Assembly: GCA_902783905.1 (NCBI GenBank) | Contig: CACZSP010000002.1 | Location: forward strand, 1-8,355 | Source of the DNA: an uncultured Ruminococcus sp. | Lineage (GTDB): Bacteria > Bacillota > Clostridia > Oscillospirales > CAG-272 | Length of the DNA: 8,355 nt | Reading direction: 5' to 3' | In this document: positions 1-4,914 of the stretch, piece by piece | Layout of the letters: every line of letters starts with the position of its first letter | Numbering within the stretch: the stretch's first letter is position 1 | Translations under genes and position numbers: made by a program | The notes under the pieces: generated by a model | Databases searched by the model: none | What the model saw: the letters and a program-made list of their open reading frames with translations, nothing else | What the model was told of the DNA's origin: nothing

Positions 1-1
1 C

Positions 2-36
2 GCCTGTTTTCCTGCGATTTCTCAGTCAAAACAGGC
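2..36. repeat. Perfect 9-bp inverted repeat downstream of uxuA
   Basis: GCCTGTTTT at 2-10 is the exact reverse complement of AAAACAGGC at 28-36, with a 17-nt spacer. It lies 65 nt beyond the uxuA stop codon and could form a stem-loop at the 3' end of the minus-strand transcript. The loop is large and no T-run follows within the window, which ends one base later, so a Rho-independent terminator is possible but not shown. A second, weaker stem (CGCAC 59-63 with GTGCG 71-75, 7-nt loop) lies nearer the gene, also without a T-tract. Nothing in 1-101 looks like a gene. Confidence 0.5.
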
Positions 37-101
37 ACAAAAATATCTCGCCAATACACGCACGCGAATTGTGCGGTATTGCCTTAATTTTCAAATTGAA
101 A

Positions 102-1175
102 TTATTTCCGCGTTTCGCTCTTTTCAATCGCTTCCCACAGTCCGTTGATGTACGCGGCGCCGAGGGCGCGGTCGTACAGTCCGTATCCGGGCATGGCGAC
201 TTCGCCCCATATAGTCCGTCCGTGGTCGGGGCGGATCGGGCCGTCGAATCCGGTCTCGTAAAGCGCACGGACGATTTCGTACATATCGAAGGATCCGTCG
301 CTGGACAAGTGCGCCGCCTCTTCGAAATCGTCGCGGGAATTGAACTTCAGATTGCGCACGTGCGCGAAGTGGATCCTTCCCTTAAGCGCCCGGATCATAT
401 CCGGCAGATCGTTGTCGGGATTCGTCCCGTAGGAGCCCGAGCAGAAGGTTATTCCGTTGTGGGGATCGTCGACGGCGTCGAGAAATCTCTTTATCTTGTC
501 AAGAGATGTGACGATCCTCGGCAGTCCGAAGACGCTCCATGCCGGATCGTCGGGATGGATCGCCATCTTTATGTCGAACTCGTTGCAGACGGGCATAATC
601 GCCTTCAGGAAATAGACGAGATTTGAAAAGAGCTTTTCTTCGTCCACGTCAGAATACATAGCGAAGAGTTCTTTCACTCTCGCCATCCGGTCGGGTTCCC
701 AGCCGGGCATGACGCTGCCGTTGGTGTCGCCCGCGATCGAGGCGAACATCTTTTCGGGATCAAGCGCGTCGACTGCCGCCTGTGTGTAGGCGAGGACGGT
801 CGAGCCGTCGGCGCGCTTGCGGGCGAGTTCGGTGCGCGTCCAGTCGAATACCGGCATAAAGTTATAGCAGACTGTATGCACGTCCGCCTCGCCGAGGCGC
901 CGCAGCGTCTCGATATAGTTCGCGATATAACCGTCGCGTTCGGGGACGCCCGTCTTTATGGCGTCGTGAACGTTGACGCTCTCGATGCCCGACAGCGACA
1001 GTCCCGCCGCCTCGATTTCGTCTTTGAGCGCCTTAATTTCTTCGCGTTCCCAGACTTCACCCGGCTTTGTACCATAGAGAGTGCTTATGACGCCCCGCAC
1101 GCCGGGGATCTGGCGGATCTGCTTCAGCGTTACGGTATCGTATCCGGTGCCGTACCACCGCAGCGTCATAATCAT
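102..1175 (-). CDS. uxuA: Mannonate dehydratase (UxuA)
   Basis: The 357-residue product matches the usual length of UxuA, which dehydrates D-mannonate to 2-keto-3-deoxy-D-gluconate in the cytoplasmic glucuronate (hexuronate) pathway. The N-terminus MTLRWYG followed by LKQIRQIPGVRGVIS is typical of the family, a TIM-barrel metalloenzyme. Conserved blocks seen are NVH (68-70), CYNFMPVFDWTRT (103-115), HPDDP (207-211), FCSGS (244-248), HFAHVRN (269-275) and RPDHGR (315-320). H207, C245, H272 and D317 are the likely divalent-metal ligands (Mn2+ in characterised members), with H318 and Y331 near the expected catalytic positions. The start codon overlaps the upstream GDPD-family stop as ATGA; the Shine-Dalgarno is poor (GGAAAG about 14 nt away), so translation probably depends on coupling. 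Met3 is an alternative start. No other hexuronate genes (uxaC, uxuB, kdgK, kdgA) are in the window. The product is secure; the exact start is less so. Confidence 0.95.
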   Translation of the reverse strand: MIMTLRWYGTGYDTVTLKQIRQIPGVRGVISTLYGTKPGEVWEREEIKALKDEIEAAGLSLSGIESVNVHDAIKTGVPERDGYIANYIETLRRLGEADVHTVCYNFMPVFDWTRTELARKRADGSTVLAYTQAAVDALDPEKMFASIAGDTNGSVMPGWEPDRMARVKELFAMYSDVDEEKLFSNLVYFLKAIMPVCNEFDIKMAIHPDDPAWSVFGLPRIVTSLDKIKRFLDAVDDPHNGITFCSGSYGTNPDNDLPDMIRALKGRIHFAHVRNLKFNSRDDFEEAAHLSSDGSFDMYEIVRALYETGFDGPIRPDHGRTIWGEVAMPGYGLYDRALGAAYINGLWEAIEKSETRK

Positions 1176-2029
1176 TTTTTCTTGTATCTCTTTCCGGTCT
1201 CGGCGAGATATACGGCCATCGCCTGCGTCCAGTCGGTCTGGATGATGTCGTATCCGCGGTCGGCAAGCCAGCCCCAGCCGTAGTCGGGACTGATTGTGAA
1301 GGATGTATCGTCGGAATGTCCGGCAGCCAGCTGCTTTTTGTAGTTGTATATGATCGCGTTGGCCCAGACGAGCTTGCCGTCGGCGTGCAGCTTTTCGATG
1401 AAATCGACGGTCCCGATATCCTGCGTCTCGTCGGCAAAGACCACTTCGGCGCCGACGTAGTTGATGTTGCGGCGCATCATTTCCTCGTGGATGCCGCCGT
1501 CCTGCGAGAGAATCGGCAGGAAGCAGACGTCGGGCGCGTATTCCTCGATGATATCGAGATATTCCTTTTTGGGAGAGGATTTGACGACTATCTGATCGAT
1601 CATCCCGTGGGCGCGGATGGCGTCAGAAATGAGCTGCGGATTTTCCCAGAACTTGTCGACGTTGATATACGCGCGGCCCTTGAACCGCTCAAGCACCTCG
1701 TCAAAGGTGCAGAGAGGAAACTGCGTGAAGTCGCGGTCGTAATTGACGTAGCGGAGTTTCCTGATCTGTTCGTCGGTCAGCTGCCAGATCGAGGTCATTC
1801 CCTCGGGCCCCATATAGTTGAGGTGGCGCGGCTCCATCTTGGGATGAAGAATCCAGAGAGTGCCCTCGGCGCTGCGGCTGACGTCGACTTCGATCATATC
1901 GGCGCCGTGGGAAACGGCGATTTCATAAGCGGTTATCGTGTTGCAGGGGATGTTTCCTCCGCATTCTCCCCGGTGGGCTGCGATGATTATACGCTCGGCG
2001 GCGTCCTTTTTCAGATTGTCGAAAGCCAT
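1172..2029 (-). CDS. Glycerophosphodiester phosphodiesterase (GDPD) family protein
   Basis: This 285-residue protein has the GDPD TIM-barrel signature: AAHRG (17-21), GADMIEVDVS (42-51) and a histidine in ILHPK (H62). GDPD enzymes hydrolyse glycerophosphodiesters to an alcohol and glycerol-3-phosphate using a divalent metal. Here H19/R20, the metal ligands E47 and D49, and H62 are present. The usual PENT motif reads PCNT (28-31), and the later acidic ligand segment reads YINVDKF (121-127), with Asp where Glu is usual. No signal peptide is seen, so it is probably cytoplasmic. I chose the ATG at 2029 because AAGGGAG sits 8 nt upstream; the open frame continues to 2218 but that part lies inside hslO. 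It starts 17 nt after the hslO stop and its stop overlaps the uxuA start, which suggests one operon and perhaps a sugar-related substrate. Fold family is firm, substrate unknown. Confidence 0.87.
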   Translation of the reverse strand: MAFDNLKKDAAERIIIAAHRGECGGNIPCNTITAYEIAVSHGADMIEVDVSRSAEGTLWILHPKMEPRHLNYMGPEGMTSIWQLTDEQIRKLRYVNYDRDFTQFPLCTFDEVLERFKGRAYINVDKFWENPQLISDAIRAHGMIDQIVVKSSPKKEYLDIIEEYAPDVCFLPILSQDGGIHEEMMRRNINYVGAEVVFADETQDIGTVDFIEKLHADGKLVWANAIIYNYKKQLAAGHSDDTSFTISPDYGWGWLADRGYDIIQTDWTQAMAVYLAETGKRYKKK

Positions 2030-2037
2030 TTTATTAT

Positions 2038-2044
2038 CTCCCTT
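2038..2044 (-). promoter_or_regulatory. Ribosome binding site of the GDPD-family gene
   Basis: On the minus strand AAGGGAG lies 8 nt before the ATG at 2029, inside the 17-nt gap after the hslO stop codon. It decides the start against upstream in-frame codons that would overlap hslO by up to 172 nt. Confidence 0.8.
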
Positions 2045-2046
2045 TT

Positions 2047-2943
2047 TTATTTTATCAGTTCTTTTTCGGTAAAAATGTATTTTTTGTCGCAGAAGCGGCA
2101 TTCGACGCAAAGCTCGCGAGGTTTTCCTTCCTTTTCCTGCTCGTCGAGGAGGGACGTCACGTCCTTTTTTCCGAGCGAGCGGACGGCTGAAAGCATACGT
2201 TCGCGCGAGCATGTGCACCGGTAGGAGACTTCGTACTCGTCGAATACGTCGTATTCGATCCCCTCGAAGGCGATATCCGCGAGATCCCGTACAGTTCTGC
2301 CTTTGTCGATCAGTCCCGAAACGTTGGACAGGTGCGACGCGTTGCGCTCGAGAAGAGGAAGCGCCTCAGGATCGGAGAAGGGAAGCAGCTGAACGATGAC
2401 CCCGCCGGCTGCAAGGCAGCGGCAGTCGGTTCCGATCAGCACGCCGAGAGCGCATACCGTCGGCATCTGCTCGCTTGTTGCAAAATACTGAGCGATATCC
2501 TCGGCGATCTCGCCGCTGACAAGCTCGACGGATCCGGAATAGGGCTCTCCGTCTCCGCTGTCGCGCACTACGTTCAGCATACCGCGCCCGACGGCGCGTC
2601 CGACGTCAAGCTTGCCGTTCGACTTGAGAGGCAGTTCGACGTCCGGGTGCTGTACGTACCCGCGTACGTTCCCGCGATAATCCGAGACCGCGATTATCCT
2701 CCCTGCCGGTCCGTCGCCGCACAGCGAGAGGGTAAGCGCGTCCTTTTCGTCGTCGCAGGTCATGGCGCCCATGATCGACGCGGCTGAAAGAAGTCTCCCG
2801 AGAGCCGCAGAGGCGACGGGAGTCGGCAGATGAAAACCTATCGCCGCGTTAACGATCGCCGTAGAGTCGATAACGAATATCCTCGCCGAGCCGTCGCGGC
2901 TCATTCCGCGCAGGATGACAGATTTTTCCTTGTTTCCCGGCAT
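2047..2943 (-). CDS. hslO: Redox-regulated molecular chaperone Hsp33
   Basis: The 298-residue protein is a full-length Hsp33, a cytoplasmic holdase. In the reduced state four cysteines bind zinc and the chaperone is off; oxidation forms disulfides, unfolds the linker and exposes the binding surface. The N-terminal domain shows the family pattern (ARIFVIDSTAIV at 20-31, DYRGNVRGYVQ at 88-98, AAGGVIVQLLP at 178-188). The zinc site is complete: CTC (C243, C245) in YRCTCSRER and CRFC (C282, C285) before DKKY. Extra cysteines occur at 63, 75, 164, 174, 176 and 279; C279 is three residues from the zinc CXXC and C174/C176 form a second CxC. The start follows the murC stop by 3 nt, with GGAG 8 nt upstream inside the murC 3' end, so the two genes are probably co-transcribed and translationally linked. 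Confidence 0.97.
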   Translation of the reverse strand: MPGNKEKSVILRGMSRDGSARIFVIDSTAIVNAAIGFHLPTPVASAALGRLLSAASIMGAMTCDDEKDALTLSLCGDGPAGRIIAVSDYRGNVRGYVQHPDVELPLKSNGKLDVGRAVGRGMLNVVRDSGDGEPYSGSVELVSGEIAEDIAQYFATSEQMPTVCALGVLIGTDCRCLAAGGVIVQLLPFSDPEALPLLERNASHLSNVSGLIDKGRTVRDLADIAFEGIEYDVFDEYEVSYRCTCSRERMLSAVRSLGKKDVTSLLDEQEKEGKPRELCVECRFCDKKYIFTEKELIK

Positions 2944-2946
2944 CGG

Positions 2947-4371
2947 TCATTCTCCGAATCCGAAAAGCGGGAACAGTTTGTAGATATCTCCGGCTCCCAT
3001 TACGATCAGCGCGTCCCGCTCCCGGAGCATTCCCGACAGCTTTGCGGGAAGCGAGGAGGGGGAAGGTTCGTAAAAGACGTTGCCGGGTGCGGCGGCGGCA
3101 AGTTTTTCGGAGCTGACTCCGAAGGTTTCCTTCTCTCTCGCCGCGTATATGTCGATAAGAAAGGTTTCGTCGGCAAGCGAAAGAGCGTTTGCAAATTCGT
3201 CGAACAGAGAATAGGTGCGGCTGTATGTGTGCGGCTGAAAGATGCAGAAGACCCGGTCGTAGCCCATGTCGCGGCATCCGCGGAGAGTCGCCGCTATTTC
3301 CGTCGGATGGTGTCCGTAATCGTCGTATACGTCGGCTCCGCAGAATTTTCCCTTGTATTCCATCCTGCGAGCCGTTCCCGTGAACGCCGAGATGCCACGG
3401 GTCAGAGCCGAAGGATCGAGGCCGAAGGCATAGCCGGTAGCAAAGGCGGCAAGAGCGTTCATGACGTTGTGCTTTCCGGGGACCGAAAGATCCAGCTTCG
3501 CAAGCAGTTTTCCGTGCGATACGATTTCGAAAGACGGGAGACCGCGCGACATATCAACGTTCCGGGCGTAAAAATCCGCGGGATCTTCGTCGTCGGGATC
3601 GGTTTTACCGGCGGCGCTGAAGGTAATGACGTTCCCGCGAAAACCTCCCATGGCGAGACGGACGTTGTCGTCGTCGGCGTTGACGACGGCAAGACCGTCG
3701 CGTCCGGTCAGAGCGGCAAAATTGGCGAAGGAGCGCCTTATCTGGGTGACGTTTTTAAAGTAATCGACGTGGTCCAGTTCGATATTCAGGATAACGGCAA
3801 CCGTCGGATTGAAGTCGAGGAAGGAATCCATATATTCGCATGCCTCGAAGATGAAGTAATCGTTTTTTCCGAGTACGTAACTGCTGTCCCACCCCGGCAT
3901 AACAGCGCCGCAAAGGACCGTCGGATCGGTACCGGCTTCGGAAAAAGCGGCCGCGAACATGGACGTGGTAGTGCTTTTTCCGTGCATTCCGGATACTCCG
4001 ATGCGGTTGACAAAGGACGTCATAAGATATCCGAGATAGTCGGCGCGTGAGATGACCGGAATTCCCCTGGAGAGGGCCGCCATATATTCGGGATTGTCGG
4101 ACGAGATCGCGACGGTGTAAACGACGGCGTCGACTCCTTCGATATGACGTGCGTCGTGTGAATAATAAACGGTTATTCCTTCGCTTTCGAGTTTTTTAGT
4201 CAGCGCCGTCTCGGTGCGGTCGGATCCGGAGACGGATAACCCACGCCGCTGAGTGAGTTCCGCGAGAGAAGACATATTCACCCCGCCGATTCCTATAAAG
4301 AATACCGAACGGACGTGAGAAAGCATTGCGCCTATGGCAGCGGCGCCGTAATGAGTATTGGGAGTAGACAT
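2947..4371 (-). CDS. murC: UDP-N-acetylmuramate--L-alanine ligase (MurC)
   Basis: This 474-residue enzyme joins L-alanine to UDP-MurNAc using ATP, the first amino-acid addition to the peptidoglycan stem peptide, in the cytoplasm. All three Mur-ligase domains are visible: a Rossmann-like UDP-substrate domain (GIGGVNMSSLAEL 27-39, SGSD 48-51), a central ATPase domain (P-loop GMHGKST 128-134, EACEYMDSF 176-184, NIELDHVDYF 196-205), and a C-terminal domain with YDDYGHHPTE (349-358) and FQPHTYSRT (378-386). YGHHP and HTYSR distinguish MurC from MurD, E and F. The P-loop carries M and S where GTHGKT is common, and the glycine loop has N for the usual G at 32; both look tolerable. GGAAGG lies 5 nt before the ATG, supporting this start, though Met16 is closer to the usual N-terminus. 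It is first in the minus-strand operon and is transcribed divergently from spoVG. Confidence 0.98.
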   Translation of the reverse strand: MSTPNTHYGAAAIGAMLSHVRSVFFIGIGGVNMSSLAELTQRRGLSVSGSDRTETALTKKLESEGITVYYSHDARHIEGVDAVVYTVAISSDNPEYMAALSRGIPVISRADYLGYLMTSFVNRIGVSGMHGKSTTTSMFAAAFSEAGTDPTVLCGAVMPGWDSSYVLGKNDYFIFEACEYMDSFLDFNPTVAVILNIELDHVDYFKNVTQIRRSFANFAALTGRDGLAVVNADDDNVRLAMGGFRGNVITFSAAGKTDPDDEDPADFYARNVDMSRGLPSFEIVSHGKLLAKLDLSVPGKHNVMNALAAFATGYAFGLDPSALTRGISAFTGTARRMEYKGKFCGADVYDDYGHHPTEIAATLRGCRDMGYDRVFCIFQPHTYSRTYSLFDEFANALSLADETFLIDIYAAREKETFGVSSEKLAAAAPGNVFYEPSPSSLPAKLSGMLRERDALIVMGAGDIYKLFPLFGFGE

Positions 4372-4385
4372 TTCAACCTTCCGTG

Positions 4386-4414
4386 TTTTTTCGGCATGAT
4401 TACAGCCGAAAAAA
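4386..4414. repeat. Perfect 10-bp inverted repeat at the murC leader
   Basis: TTTTTTCGGC (4386-4395) and GCCGAAAAAA (4405-4414) are exact reverse complements around a 9-nt spacer. The order of T-tract and A-tract is opposite to a Rho-independent terminator on either strand, since no U-run would follow the stem. The right arm abuts the predicted murC -10 box and the predicted transcription start (about 4407) lies inside it, so most transcripts would lack one arm. That favours a DNA operator over an RNA hairpin. Confidence 0.6.
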
Positions 4415-4442
4415 TTATAAATTCACAAAATTGTAAAAAAAC
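4414..4442 (-). promoter_or_regulatory. Predicted murC operon promoter
   Basis: The minus strand carries a perfect -10 hexamer TATAAT (4419 down to 4414). At 16-17 nt spacing the -35 region is only a T-tract (GTTTTT or TTTTTT, 4436-4442), so the -35 box is weak. The predicted start near 4407 gives a leader of about 36 nt containing the murC ribosome binding site GGAAGG (4377-4382). Confidence 0.55.
4422..4437. promoter_or_regulatory. Operator-like palindrome, copy A (murC side)
   Basis: TTCACAAAATTGTAAA reads as arms of seven bases with one mismatch around a central AA. It shares TCACAA-NN-TTGT with copy B at 4455-4470, centre to centre 33 bp away. It falls within the -35/-10 spacer of the predicted murC promoter. 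Inferred protein-binding site; chance is possible in such AT-rich DNA. Confidence 0.4.
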
Positions 4443-4454
4443 GGATATTTTTTC

Positions 4455-4470
4455 ATCACAATTTTGTGAT
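4455..4470. promoter_or_regulatory. Operator-like palindrome, copy B (spoVG side)
   Basis: ATCACAATTTTGTGAT has perfect 7-bp arms around a central TT. It lies immediately upstream of and touches the spoVG -10 box, where bound protein would block RNA polymerase. The half-site orientation (TCACAA then TTGTGA) is the reverse of a CRP/FNR-type TGTGA-N6-TCACA site, so those families are not implied. Confidence 0.45.
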
Positions 4471-4475
4471 ACAAT
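4467..4475 (+). promoter_or_regulatory. Predicted spoVG promoter (extended -10)
   Basis: TGATACAAT is an extended -10 element (TGn followed by TACAAT at 4470-4475). The region at -35 is a T-tract with no good TTGACA match, as is tolerated by extended -10 promoters. An alternative -10 is TATATT at 4475-4480. The predicted start near 4482 gives a leader of about 49 nt ending in the ribosome binding site GGGGGG (4519-4524), 6 nt before the ATG. Confidence 0.55.
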
Positions 4476-4530
4476 ATATTAAGGACATTTTTAAAACGAA
4501 TTATTATCCGCATTTTCTGGGGGGAAAACA

Positions 4531-4854
4531 ATGAAGATCACAGACATCAGAATCAGACGCGTAGAGAGTGAAGGACCGATGAAGGGCTTTGTTTCGGTTG
4601 TTTTCGACGATTCGTTCGCCGTGCATGATATAAAGATCATAGCCGCGAGAGAGAGAACTTTCGTCGTTATGCCTTCGGTGAAAAACTCATTCGGCATTTC
4701 GAAAGATCTGGCGCATCCCGTCACCCGCGAATTCCGCGCATACGTGGAAAAGGTGATACTCAACGCATATTATGCATGCGTTGAAGAGGATGCACAGTCG
4801 GATGACGAGACACAGGCGGAAGAAACCGCAGAATCCGAAGAAAACGCCGAATAA
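4531..4854 (+). CDS. spoVG: SpoVG-family septation/RNA-binding regulator
   Basis: The 107-residue product matches SpoVG over its whole core: MKITDIRIRRV at the start, an FDDSFAVHDIKII block (24-36), FVVMPS (44-49) and a DLAHPVTRE block (59-67). SpoVG is a small nucleic-acid-binding protein that affects septum formation at sporulation in Bacillus and virulence or capsule genes in Staphylococcus; it has also been reported to bind RNA. After residue 88 the protein ends in an acidic Asp/Glu-rich tail with no family-conserved sequence. It is the only plus-strand gene, divergent from murC and convergent with ftsK. In B. subtilis it is followed by glmU and driven by sigma-H; here it stands alone behind what looks like a housekeeping-type promoter, so presence of the gene does not show that the organism sporulates. 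Confidence 0.95.
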   Translation: MKITDIRIRRVESEGPMKGFVSVVFDDSFAVHDIKIIAARERTFVVMPSVKNSFGISKDLAHPVTREFRAYVEKVILNAYYACVEEDAQSDDETQAEETAESEENAE

Positions 4855-4870
4855 GCTTTATTCATGCTTC

Positions 4871-4884
4871 CGGCGCGCCCGCCG
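4871..4884. other. Small GC hairpin in the spoVG/ftsK convergent junction
   Basis: CGGCG (4871-4875) pairs with CGCCG (4880-4884) around a 4-nt loop, in the 60-nt gap between the two convergent stop codons. A second AT-rich repeat, GAATAA/TTATTC (4849-4854 and 4858-4863), overlaps the spoVG stop. Neither is followed by a T-run on either strand, so I do not call a Rho-independent terminator; this is the only candidate structure in the junction. Confidence 0.25.
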
Positions 4885-4914
4885 CAGAGATTTGCCCGAT
4901 TCCCGGGCCGCAGG

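Noticed and set aside
2030..2218. A 63-residue N-terminal extension of the GDPD-family protein
   Set aside because: The extension runs through the hslO 3' end, is rich in Arg/Lys with no GDPD similarity, and a good ribosome binding site precedes the internal ATG at 2029.
2830..4050. A 406-codon open frame on the plus strand opposite hslO and murC
   Set aside because: It lies wholly across two confident minus-strand genes, its translation is low-complexity Arg/Val/Gly-rich and resembles no family I know. It is a by-product of GC-rich codon use.
4386..4414. The inverted repeat as a PurR box pair
   Set aside because: The arms contain TTCGG and CCGAA, which recalls PurR boxes, but as I recall the Bacillus arrangement has CGAA before TTCG with about 16-17 nt between boxes; here the order is reversed and the spacing is shorter.
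4386..4414. The inverted repeat as a bidirectional Rho-independent terminator
   Set aside because: The T-tract is in the 5' arm and the A-tract in the 3' arm on both strands, so no U-run follows the stem.
4455..4470. CRP/FNR-type binding site
   Set aside because: Half-sites are TCACAA then TTGTGA with a 2-nt centre, the opposite order to TGTGA-N6-TCACA and to TTGAT-N4-ATCAA.
4464..4474. TTGTGATACAA as an additional palindrome over the spoVG -10 box
   Set aside because: The arms are only four bases and overlap copy B; in such AT-rich sequence this is expected by chance.
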